This document shows, in pieces, positions 24,496 through 32,308 of a DNA stretch of 64,000 nucleotides. The translations under genes were made by a program, and so were the position numbers. The DNA is from JAUIET01 sp964352475 (GTDB taxonomy: Bacteria > Pseudomonadota > Gammaproteobacteria > Pseudomonadales > JAUIET01). Location: the NCBI GenBank assembly GCA_964352475.1, contig CAYGSL010000012.1, positions 1 through 64,000 on the forward strand, written 5' to 3'. Positions within the stretch are counted from its first letter, which is position 1. Each line of letters begins with the position of its first letter. The notes beneath the pieces are model-generated. The model saw only the letters and a list, made by a program, of their open reading frames with translations, was not told the DNA's origin and did not search any database.

Positions 24496-26343
24496 TTAGG
24501 AATCGGCCGTTTTACGTCGCAGCGGTGTTACCGACGCTGGGCCCGGCAAGTCTTGCTTTATCGCCGATCGAATTTTGCTGGCCGTGATCGGCATACCATC
24601 GTACTCAAGCACTTTAACCAGTTTCTTCGGATCGGCATCGCACTCAATCATTAATAGCGAGCGCAGTTGAGCATCACGGTTTTGTTCAATAACGTAAACA
24701 CGCTCGTGACTTTCTATAAAATCAACAACGTCGTCATTAAACGGGAAGGCAAGTAGTTGCAGCGCATCTATTTCTATGCCTTCTTCGCCAAGGTAATCAA
24801 GCGCTTCATGGGTTGAATCAACGCTTGTTCCAAAATAGATGACACCCAGGGGTGTGGGCTTTCGGGAGGCTCTTAACACCGGCGCTGGCACCAGGTTTTT
24901 TGCGGTTTCCCATTTCTTTAGCAAGCGCTCCATGTTGCGGGCGTATTTTTTGCCGTCTTCTGTGTATATGGCCCATTCGTCGCGCGAGGAACCACGCGTA
25001 AAAAACGACCCTTTGGTAGGATGCGTGCCCGGAATGGTGCGATAGCAAATCCCGTCGTTATCGGTGTCTCTGTAGCGGCCGAACTTCTCAGTGGCTTCCA
25101 GCTGTTCTTCATTCAATACTTTGCCACGCTGGTATTGTCGTTGATCATTCCAACTCAGCGGAGCAGACATTGTGTCATTCATTCCAAGATCAAGATCACT
25201 CATCACTATAACCGGCGTTTGCAACTGTTCGGCAAGATCGAATGCCTCAACAGCGAGATCGAAACACTCACGCGGATTGGATGGAAAGAGCAACACATGC
25301 TTGGTATCGCCGTGCGAGGCATACGCCGCCGCTAACAAATCAGATTGCTGGGTACGAGTGGGCATACCAGTGGATGGCCCGGTTCGCTGAATATCAAATA
25401 GAACCGTTGGAACCTCAGCAAAATACGCCAGCCCAAGAAACTCACTCATTAGCGAAACGCCAGGGCCGCTGGTTGCGGTAAACGCACGCGCGCCATTCCA
25501 GCTGGCACCAATCACCATTCCGATTGCTGACAATTCATCCTCTGCCTGTACAATCGCGAAATTCGTTTTACCAGTGCCCGGGTCAATTCTCAAACGTTTG
25601 GCGTACTTGTCGTAGGCATCCACTACAGATGTTGATGGTGTAATTGGATACCATGCTGCAACCGTTGCTCCGGCGTACACCGCACCCAAAGCCGACGCTG
25701 CATTGCCGTCGATCAGGATACTGTCGCCCACTTTATCAGTGCGTTTGACGCGAATCCCCAAAGGGCATTCGAAGTGCTCACTGGCATAGAGATGACCAAG
25801 CTCCAGGGCATGAATATTAGGCGCAATCAGCTTGTCTTTGCCCTTAAACTGGCCGCGCACGATATCGGTTAACACTTCAAACTCGATATCGAGTAAGGCC
25901 GCCAGCGCGCCCACATAAATAATATTCTTAAACAACAATCGCTGCCTCGGATCGCTGTATTCCTGGGCGCAAATTCTCATTAATGGCAAGCCAATGTAAT
26001 TAACATCGTCTCTGATCAAACGCACATCCAGTGGCTTGGTCGAGTCGTAAATAAAATACCCGCCTGGCAACACGTCTGCCACGTCTTCCTGCATGCTCTG
26101 GGGGTTCACCGAAAGCACAATATCAACTCCGCCACGACGGCCAAGATAGCCCTTCTCGCTTACTCTTACCTCATACCATGTAGGCAGGCCCTGAATGTTT
26201 GACGGGAAAACATTCTTTGGGCTTACCGGTATTCCCATTCGGAATACGGCCTTGGCGAACATGTTATTGGCGCTGGCTGAGCCTGTGCCATTTACGTTGG
26301 CAAACTTGATCACAAACTCGTTAACGGCTTCGATAGACTTCAT
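24496..26343 (-). CDS. korA: 2-oxoacid:ferredoxin oxidoreductase, alpha subunit (gamma-alpha fusion)
   Basis: The gene encodes 615 residues from the ATG at 26343, which overlaps the upstream TGA; a longer open frame to 26442 lies inside the preceding gene and is rejected. An N-terminal gamma domain (about 1-190, NGTGSASANNMFAKAVFRMG, KGYLGRRGG) is fused to an alpha domain beginning near 210 (DGNAASALGAVYAGATVAAWYPITPST). This fused layout is normal for two-subunit 2-oxoglutarate/2-oxoacid enzymes. The CoA and TPP sites are shared with KorB. Confidence 0.93.
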   Translation of the reverse strand: MKSIEAVNEFVIKFANVNGTGSASANNMFAKAVFRMGIPVSPKNVFPSNIQGLPTWYEVRVSEKGYLGRRGGVDIVLSVNPQSMQEDVADVLPGGYFIYDSTKPLDVRLIRDDVNYIGLPLMRICAQEYSDPRQRLLFKNIIYVGALAALLDIEFEVLTDIVRGQFKGKDKLIAPNIHALELGHLYASEHFECPLGIRVKRTDKVGDSILIDGNAASALGAVYAGATVAAWYPITPSTSVVDAYDKYAKRLRIDPGTGKTNFAIVQAEDELSAIGMVIGASWNGARAFTATSGPGVSLMSEFLGLAYFAEVPTVLFDIQRTGPSTGMPTRTQQSDLLAAAYASHGDTKHVLLFPSNPRECFDLAVEAFDLAEQLQTPVIVMSDLDLGMNDTMSAPLSWNDQRQYQRGKVLNEEQLEATEKFGRYRDTDNDGICYRTIPGTHPTKGSFFTRGSSRDEWAIYTEDGKKYARNMERLLKKWETAKNLVPAPVLRASRKPTPLGVIYFGTSVDSTHEALDYLGEEGIEIDALQLLAFPFNDDVVDFIESHERVYVIEQNRDAQLRSLLMIECDADPKKLVKVLEYDGMPITASKIRSAIKQDLPGPASVTPLRRKTADS

Positions 26344-28142
26344 GACTGGGCCTCCACCGCTTTGGTGACCGTGTACAGAAATTTCTGCATATCCCAGGCC
26401 GCAGTTGGACATCGCTCCGCACACAAACCGCAGTGCAAGCAAACATCCTCGTCTTTAATCATTAGTCTTCCGGTTTTCAGTGGTTCCGATAAGTAAAGGT
26501 CTTGCGCCAGATTATTCGCAGGCGCAGACAGCTTCGCGCGCAGCTCGGATTCCTCCGCACCTTCAGTGAAAGTAATACACCGCGTTGGGCAAATATCTAC
26601 GCAGGCATCGCACTCTATGCATAAGGAATCCGTGAAAACGGTTTGTACGTCGCAATTGAGACAGCGCTCGGCTTCTGCGTACGCCAACTTGTCATCAAAG
26701 CCAAGTTCAACCTCAATGTGTCTATCAGCGAGACTCTCAAATTTATCGGCGTGTGGAACTTTGAATCTCAGATCATTGGTGACCGAGTTATCGAAATTCC
26801 ACTCATGAACGCCCATTTTGGTACTGGATAAGACCGTTCCAGGCAATGGCCGCGCGGAAACATCCTTGCCTTGACAAAATTTATCAATGGAAATGGCGGC
26901 CTGATGGCCATGCGCAACGGCCGTAATAATATTTTCCGGGCCGAACGCCGAGTCACCACCGAAAAACACTTTAGGGTTGGTTGACTGGAAGGTCACTGGA
27001 TCCAGCGCTGGCATGTCCCACTGATCAAATTCCAGACCAATGTTTCGTTCAATCCAGGGAAACGCATTTTCCTGACCGATTGCAACCAGAACATCATCAC
27101 ATTCCACAAACACGTGTGGCTCATCCAGCGGTATCAATGAACGCTTGCCTTTATCATCGTATTCGGCGCGGACTTTTTCAAAATGCATGCCCACCAATCG
27201 ACCCTGATCAAGGACGAAATCAACGGGCACGTGATTGTCCAGGATTGGAATGTCTTCGTGCATTGCATCCTCTTTCTCCCACGGGGATGCTTTCATTTCT
27301 TCAAACGGGCTACGAACAATAACTTTGACGTCTTTGCCGCCAATTCGTCTGGAGGTTCTGCAGCAATCCATTGCCGTGTTACCGCCACCTAACACAATGA
27401 CTTTTTCGCCAATTGAACTGGTGTGGCCAAAGGCAACGCTTTCAAGCCAGTTAATACCAATATGGATGTTAGCGGCCCCTTCCTCGCGGCCAGGTACTTT
27501 AAGGTCTCGCCCGTTGGGAGCTCCGCTGCCTACAAACACAGCGTCGTAGTCTTTATCCAGCAGCGACTCCAGACTATCAACGTAGGTATTGAAATGGGTG
27601 ATCACGCCCATATCGAGCACATAGTTCACTTCTTCGAGCAATACTTCCTCAGGTAGGCGAAACGAAGGAATCTGGCTGCGCATAAAGCCGCCACCAACAG
27701 CCTGCTCATCAAACAGATCAATATCGTAGCCTAGCGGCATTAGGTCGCGTGCCACCGTCAAAGACGCAGGCCCAGCGCCAACCAACGCTATTTTCTTGCC
27801 ATTTTTCTCAGTTGGGATTGCTGGCAATCGATCAGTTATATCGTCTTTATAGTCAGCCGCAACACGCTTCAGTCGACAGATTGCCACGGGTTCTTCTTCA
27901 ACCCGGCCGCGACGACAGGCTGGCTCGCATGGCCGATCGCAGGTTCTACCCAATATCCCGGGAAAAACATTGGATTCCCAGTTCACCATATAGGCGTCTG
28001 TGTATCGTTCGGCTGCAATCAGACGGATGTATTCTGGCACCGGCGTGTGGGCAGGACAGGCGTATTGGCAGTCAACCACCTTGTGAAAATACTCGGGGTC
28101 ACTGATGTCAGTGGGCTTCAAAACTGGACTCCATGTTAACAA
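26340..28142 (-). CDS. GltD-like FAD/NAD(P) oxidoreductase with extra [4Fe-4S] clusters
   Basis: A 600-residue protein with three parts. The N-terminus has GltD-type cysteines (C25, C29, C68, C72, C76). The middle has two dinucleotide folds, GAGPAS at 122-127 and VIVLGGGNTAMDCC near 245, as in glutamate synthase small subunit. The C-terminus adds two ferredoxin motifs, CIECDACVDICP from about 508 and CLHCGLCAERCP from 568. It is the first gene before korA with an ATGA overlap, so it probably passes electrons between NAD(P)H and the ferredoxin or KorAB. It is not a true glutamate synthase, as gltB is missing. Confidence 0.88.
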   Translation of the reverse strand: MLTWSPVLKPTDISDPEYFHKVVDCQYACPAHTPVPEYIRLIAAERYTDAYMVNWESNVFPGILGRTCDRPCEPACRRGRVEEEPVAICRLKRVAADYKDDITDRLPAIPTEKNGKKIALVGAGPASLTVARDLMPLGYDIDLFDEQAVGGGFMRSQIPSFRLPEEVLLEEVNYVLDMGVITHFNTYVDSLESLLDKDYDAVFVGSGAPNGRDLKVPGREEGAANIHIGINWLESVAFGHTSSIGEKVIVLGGGNTAMDCCRTSRRIGGKDVKVIVRSPFEEMKASPWEKEDAMHEDIPILDNHVPVDFVLDQGRLVGMHFEKVRAEYDDKGKRSLIPLDEPHVFVECDDVLVAIGQENAFPWIERNIGLEFDQWDMPALDPVTFQSTNPKVFFGGDSAFGPENIITAVAHGHQAAISIDKFCQGKDVSARPLPGTVLSSTKMGVHEWNFDNSVTNDLRFKVPHADKFESLADRHIEVELGFDDKLAYAEAERCLNCDVQTVFTDSLCIECDACVDICPTRCITFTEGAEESELRAKLSAPANNLAQDLYLSEPLKTGRLMIKDEDVCLHCGLCAERCPTAAWDMQKFLYTVTKAVEAQS

Positions 28143-28299
28143 TTCTCGCGATTAAGTTATGTCGCAAACTGGGATAATAATGTCGCTATATTTTCCCGCC
28201 GAAAGTAAACCACAGAGTCGCGCGAAAATCAGCTTTAAGAATGCATAAACGCGGACTATTACTACGTCTTAACTCGGCAAAGTTAAACCTGGAGCCGTC

Positions 28300-29166
28300 C
28301 TAGTGCACGGTCGCCGGAGATAACTTCTCCAACCTGGAGATGGACGTCTTGATTTCAATTAAACGAGGATGGTCTGGGCGCTGCAGGCTGATGGTCTGCA
28401 AGTCTGCTGCAGCCGCGGAATAGCACTGCATGTGTTCAAGAATGGCTGCGCGGTCGTGCAATTCCGAGGTGTCAGAGGGATAAACTGCGAGTAATAAGTT
28501 AACCAGTCGCAAAGCGTCTGAATACTGCTTCTGGTGCAGGTAGCAATGCTTGAGATTGCGCAGCATTCTGCGAATGATCACGGTGTTGTCGGCTGAGGAA
28601 AAAAAACGTTCCTGCAGCTGGGCCGAGTCACCGTACTGAGCACGAAGCATGTTCTCGCAATCGGTCTTATTCATTAGCTTGCCCCTAAACGGGTCCAGCA
28701 AAGAATATTGCTGTTCGGAATCTCCGCCCTGTAATGCCCCAGGCGAACCCTGATACACCGCCACCAGGAAGTGGCCTGGAAAACTGACGCCTCGCGCCAG
28801 CCAGCACTTCGATCGGGCCATATGAATGTATAAAAAAGCGAGACTGATCGGTATGCCGCGGCCGCTGCGCAACAATTCGTCCAGGCTGCTATTCGCTGGC
28901 GCATAATAATCGTCGGTATTACCGCGGTAGTTCTGCTCCAGCGCAAGAAAACGACACAGCTGCCAAGCGCGCTCATCACTGGAGGTCACATCATCCAGAC
29001 GAACCTCCGCCTGCAGGCATAAAGTATCAAGCCGTGCTTTCAATGCCTCTAGTGAGACCGCAGGATTCTCGAGCTTGCTAAGCAAACACAGCAATTCAAG
29101 CAATTGCGCATGGTCGCCACCAGTGCGCGCAAGTTCTACGAATCGACTTTCAAGGTCCGACTTCAT
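28300..29166 (-). CDS. SirB1-family transglutaminase-like protein
   Basis: A 288-residue soluble protein with the SirB1 domain: a transglutaminase-like fold (RFLALEQNYRGNTDDYYAPANS, SLDELLRSGRGIPISLAFLYIHMAR, GVSFPGHFLVAV) followed by tetratricopeptide-like helices (about 200-280). The catalytic-type cysteine of true transglutaminases is replaced by other residues in many members, so enzymatic activity is uncertain. It is 98 bases after DUF3501 and may be read from the rubrerythrin operon or alone. Confidence 0.85.
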   Translation of the reverse strand: MKSDLESRFVELARTGGDHAQLLELLCLLSKLENPAVSLEALKARLDTLCLQAEVRLDDVTSSDERAWQLCRFLALEQNYRGNTDDYYAPANSSLDELLRSGRGIPISLAFLYIHMARSKCWLARGVSFPGHFLVAVYQGSPGALQGGDSEQQYSLLDPFRGKLMNKTDCENMLRAQYGDSAQLQERFFSSADNTVIIRRMLRNLKHCYLHQKQYSDALRLVNLLLAVYPSDTSELHDRAAILEHMQCYSAAAADLQTISLQRPDHPRLIEIKTSISRLEKLSPATVH

Positions 29167-29264
29167 TTCAAAGGGAAACTGCTTCTGTTGTTTGACGCGT
29201 ATTTTAGTCAGAAACGCGACGAAAGTGCAGCCCGACTTCTGGTGAGAATGCCATAGACCGGCGG

Positions 29265-29858
29265 CTATACGCTGGCGAAGTCCAATTGTAATGCTGCCAC
29301 CGACTCCGCTTGAAGGATGACCATATGCGCATATTGTGGATGCTTGAAGCCCAGAATAACTTGCTCAGCTTTGCAGAAATCCTCTATCTGCTCGTCGCTA
29401 AACGGAAAATGTATAAACTGCACTGATGAGGCTTTGCCGTCAGCTGTTGTTCTATCAACATCTTCTTCAGGTCTGCCAACAATCTCGTGGCCGGCGAAAC
29501 TGAAAAACATGGTTTCTTCCACACCACCCAGGCGAGAAAGAAAGTTCGCCCGTCGAATGGGATCATCCACCTCAAACATCACTGTGCAATTCAATTCTTG
29601 ACCGTTAGGAATCATGGGGTTGTACGCGGCTAGCTCATCGGGAATCTGCGCATCTCCGCCACGCTCGATGTAGAGCATTTCCTGAATCTGATAGAGCATG
29701 GTTTGATAGGATTCGAAATAGCAACACGCTACTGGTCCAATCTCTACCCTGCGACGGCGTTTATGCTCAAGAATTTCTGCTTTTCGTTCTTTGCGAACAG
29801 CCACATAGTCGTCGAAAGACAAGAGATCGCTGGCGGTGATTTGGGTTTGTATCGTCAT
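29265..29858 (-). CDS. DUF3501 family protein
   Basis: A 197-residue soluble protein of unknown function. The family pattern is visible: DLLSFDDYVAVRKERKAEILEHKRRRR, then VACCYFESYQTMLYQIQEML and the late HPQYAHMVILQ. DUF3501 genes repeatedly sit next to rubrerythrin and heterodisulfide-reductase-like genes, and do so here: 9 bases separate it from the Fe-S protein gene. A role in the peroxide or iron response is inferred from this linkage alone. Confidence 0.87.
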   Translation of the reverse strand: MTIQTQITASDLLSFDDYVAVRKERKAEILEHKRRRRVEIGPVACCYFESYQTMLYQIQEMLYIERGGDAQIPDELAAYNPMIPNGQELNCTVMFEVDDPIRRANFLSRLGGVEETMFFSFAGHEIVGRPEEDVDRTTADGKASSVQFIHFPFSDEQIEDFCKAEQVILGFKHPQYAHMVILQAESVAALQLDFASV

Positions 29859-29867
29859 AGTTTCTAC

Positions 29868-31202
29868 TCAGGCAGGTACTTCTATTCCATAGGCTTGCGC
29901 CAATAGCATGATTGGATGACTCAGGTGAACCACAGCAGGCGAGCCTTCCATCTCATCCATAGCCTGACCAATGTGTATACCGGCCAGCGGACACTCCGAA
30001 GTCACAATGTCGGCGCCGTCACGCTTCACCTGTCTGGCAACCGGTGTTGCCAGTTTCAGGGCCACTTGATAATTCTCTTCCATGACCCCCCAGCTACCAC
30101 CATGACCCGAGCATCGCTCTATCACTTTTACATTCAGATCAGGAATTTTCCTCAGCAGCTCAGCACCTTTATGGCCCATGTTTTGAGCGCGCGCGTGGCA
30201 AGCTATATGCACATTAACGGTTTGTGGGATGGAAGCAATGTCGCCAGTTAAGTCATCCAAAGACAGCAAATATTCGGCCAGGTCAAAACAGGAATTGGAC
30301 AATGCCAGAACATCCGCGTGCTCAGTTACAATTAACGGCCACTCGAACTTAAGCATCAAGGCGCAGCTTGGCACAAGTGCGACAATGTCGTAGCCTTGCT
30401 CAATATAAGGTTTGAAACAAGCAGCGACATTCTTCGCTTTCGCGGCAACCGCTGCAATATCGCCTTTCTCCAATTGCGGCATGCCACAACATTCCGGGTG
30501 AACAAAGACGCTCTCCACGCCTTGTCGTGCCAACACTTGTTGCGCGGCATGACCTATTTCAGTGACATTGTAGTTGCCGTAGCAAGTCGCATATAAAGCG
30601 ACTTTCTTGCCATATCCAGCGCCCTCTTTATTGAGGGCAACATCACTCTGCTGAGATCCTGTGAGTGTTTTTTTTGAAAATTTGGGCAGCTCAGCGTCCT
30701 GGTGTACGCCAAGCACGCGATTCAGCACCGGGCGCAACAACTTACCATTGCGCGCCGTGGCCGCGTTAGCAATAGGTGCTAACGCTGTTCCCAATTTACC
30801 ATTCCGATCGGTTTGAATCATTTGCGACTCGCCAAAAGGAACGCCTTTTTTGCGGTGTTCAACGGCGCGGTGGCGCAGCATCAAATGAGGGAAGTCCAGA
30901 TCAAACTCGTGTGGAGGTACGTAAGGACATTTCGCCATGAAGCACATGTCGCATAATGTGCAGGCGTCAATAACTGGCTTAAAATCTTTGCTGTCGACAG
31001 TATCAAGCTCACCGGACTCCGACTCGTCTATCAAGTCGAAAAGTCTGGGGAAACTGTCGCATAAATTGAAACAGCGCCGGCACCCATGGCAGACGTCAAA
31101 TACCCTGCGAGTTTCTTCGTCCAGCTGCTCTTCGTTGTAAAACTCTTCCGACTCCCACGCCAATGGGTGACGGGTAGGCGCGTCAAGACTGCCTTCTCGC
31201 AT
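29868..31202 (-). CDS. Heterodisulfide-reductase-like Fe-S oxidoreductase
   Basis: This 444-residue protein has two [4Fe-4S] ferredoxin motifs near the N-terminus (C38, C41, C44, C48 and C81, C84, C87, C92, with Pro after the last group). Two CCG-type domains follow, with HPECCGMPQ and RCSGHGGSWG, as in GlpC and HdrB/HdrD. It has no membrane helix, so it is probably a cytoplasmic electron carrier or reductase. Position between rubrerythrin and DUF3501 suggests it feeds electrons to rubrerythrin, a proposal not shown by sequence. Confidence 0.87.
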   Translation of the reverse strand: MREGSLDAPTRHPLAWESEEFYNEEQLDEETRRVFDVCHGCRRCFNLCDSFPRLFDLIDESESGELDTVDSKDFKPVIDACTLCDMCFMAKCPYVPPHEFDLDFPHLMLRHRAVEHRKKGVPFGESQMIQTDRNGKLGTALAPIANAATARNGKLLRPVLNRVLGVHQDAELPKFSKKTLTGSQQSDVALNKEGAGYGKKVALYATCYGNYNVTEIGHAAQQVLARQGVESVFVHPECCGMPQLEKGDIAAVAAKAKNVAACFKPYIEQGYDIVALVPSCALMLKFEWPLIVTEHADVLALSNSCFDLAEYLLSLDDLTGDIASIPQTVNVHIACHARAQNMGHKGAELLRKIPDLNVKVIERCSGHGGSWGVMEENYQVALKLATPVARQVKRDGADIVTSECPLAGIHIGQAMDEMEGSPAVVHLSHPIMLLAQAYGIEVPA

Positions 31203-31215
31203 GTTTACCTCATTG

Positions 31216-31249
31216 AAAAATTGCTGGCCTGGCGGAATGCCCGGCCAGC
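31216..31249 (-). terminator. Terminator-like hairpin between rubrerythrin and the Fe-S gene
   Basis: On the minus strand GCTGGCC (31249-31243) pairs with GGCCAGC (31229-31223), 7 bp around a 13-base loop that can pair further. A short T-run (plus-strand AAAAA at 31216-31220) follows. It is a fair intrinsic terminator or attenuator, and could hold rubrerythrin expression above the genes downstream. Confidence 0.55.
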
Positions 31250-31272
31250 TTTATGACAGTACCTTAGAAGTA

Positions 31273-31692
31273 CTATGCGTCCAGATTGTCCAGCGCTTTT
31301 TGGAAGCGGCCGGCGTGGCTTTTCTCGGCTTTTGCCAAAGTTTCGAACCAATCTGCGATTTCGTCGAAGCCTTCTTCACGCGCTGTTCTCGCCATACCCG
31401 GATACATATCGGTGTATTCGTGAGTTTCACCAGCAACTGCGGCAGCCAGATTGTCAGCTGTTGAGCCGATTGGCTTGCCAGTAGCAGGATCACCTACCTC
31501 TTCCAGATATTCCAGATGGCCGTGCGCATGTCCAGTTTCGCCTTCAGCGGTTGAACGAAAAACGGTAGATACATCGTTGTACCCTTCTACGTCGGCTTTT
31601 TGGGCGAAGTAAAGATAACGACGGTTTGCCTGGCTCTCACCAGCAAACGCTTCCTTTAAATTTTCTTCGGTTTTGCTGCCTTGTAAAGACAT
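31273..31692 (-). CDS. Rubrerythrin (diiron domain only)
   Basis: A 139-residue ferritin-like four-helix protein that reduces hydrogen peroxide at a diiron site. Ligand positions are evident: E19 in AFAGESQANRRY, E50 and H55 in STAEGETGHA, and the later EEGFDEIADWFETLAKAEKSHAGRF. The C-terminal rubredoxin domain (CxxC pairs) of classic rubrerythrin is absent, so electrons must come from a separate carrier. A strong promoter and an Irr/Fur-like palindrome lie in front. Confidence 0.93.
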   Translation of the reverse strand: MSLQGSKTEENLKEAFAGESQANRRYLYFAQKADVEGYNDVSTVFRSTAEGETGHAHGHLEYLEEVGDPATGKPIGSTADNLAAAVAGETHEYTDMYPGMARTAREEGFDEIADWFETLAKAEKSHAGRFQKALDNLDA

Positions 31693-31748
31693 TAGCTTCT
31701 CCTGTGTGAAATAGCGCGACCTTTCGCGCGGTTGTATAAAGCGTAAAG

Positions 31749-31777
31749 AGAGTATGACAGCAACAACACCCTGTCAA
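31749..31777 (-). promoter_or_regulatory. Sigma-70-type promoter of rubrerythrin
   Basis: On the minus strand a perfect -35 TTGACA (31777-31772) is followed after 17 bases by TACTCT (31754-31749). The expected transcript starts about 50 bases before the rubrerythrin ATG and contains a small hairpin, GCGCGA/TCGCGC, at 31714-31729. Confidence 0.6.
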
Positions 31778-31780
31778 TGC

Positions 31781-31797
31781 ATTAGAACAATTCTAAT
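31781..31797. promoter_or_regulatory. Fur-family/Irr-type operator before rubrerythrin
   Basis: ATTAGAACAATTCTAAT is a 7-3-7 inverted repeat. It closely matches the iron control element consensus I recall for Irr (TTTAGAA-N3-TTCTAAA). It ends 4 bases upstream of the -35 box. An Irr-like Fur-family gene lies just upstream, so autologous control of the rubrerythrin unit is likely. Whether binding represses or activates is not clear from this position. Confidence 0.6.
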
Positions 31798-31809
31798 TTT
31801 CTAGCTTTG

Positions 31810-32220
31810 TTATCGAATGCTTACTACTATATTCAGTCCTGTGATGGCCTTACCTTCCGGCGGATCTGGTAGCCTTGACCAGACATCCGCTTCCACTGGG
31901 AAGTCAGTTAACTGCCCGGTTACTTCGTTGTAGAAATGATGGTGGTCGCTGGTATTTGTATCAAACCAGGTCACTCCAGACTCCGTGATCAACCTACGTA
32001 ATACGCCTTTGTCGGTGAATTGGTTCAATGTGTTGTACACAGTCGCCAAAGATACCTTTACGCCACTGTTCCTCGCTTCCTGGTGAAGGAGCTCGGGAGT
32101 GACGTGCCGGTCACCATTGCCGCGCAGCAACTGCAGCAGTTCCAGTCTTTGCCTGGTTGGGCGCAGGCCAACTTGTTTCAGCTCTGTCGTTAATTCCTTA
32201 TCTGGCATATCCCGGTTCAT
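31810..32220 (-). CDS. Fur-family regulator, Irr-like
   Basis: A 136-residue winged-helix repressor of the Fur superfamily. ATG 32220 is chosen because GGTGAGG lies just before it; GTG at 32232 would add four residues. The recognition helix includes SLATVYNTL (57-65). The metal or heme region reads SDHHHFYNE (His 93-95). CxxC zinc-site cysteines of Fur and PerR are missing. Both features are Irr-like, though a PerR-type role cannot be excluded. It probably controls rubrerythrin through the adjacent palindrome. Confidence 0.83.
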   Translation of the reverse strand: MNRDMPDKELTTELKQVGLRPTRQRLELLQLLRGNGDRHVTPELLHQEARNSGVKVSLATVYNTLNQFTDKGVLRRLITESGVTWFDTNTSDHHHFYNEVTGQLTDFPVEADVWSRLPDPPEGKAITGLNIVVSIR

Positions 32221-32308
32221 TACAGACCTCACCGCACAGACGATTTCATTTGATTAGCGTTCAGAGTATACACCGCCGCAGTCTACTGGTAAAAACCAAA
32301 GCACCACT

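Noticed and set aside
26344..26442. Extended N-terminus of korA
   Set aside because: The extra 33 residues lie inside the ferredoxin-domain codons of the preceding gene; ATG 26343 has the ATGA overlap and the family N-terminus.
28025..28033. GGATGTATT matching the core of the repeat loops
   Set aside because: It is inside the GltD-like coding region, with no arms, flanks or other loop sequence.
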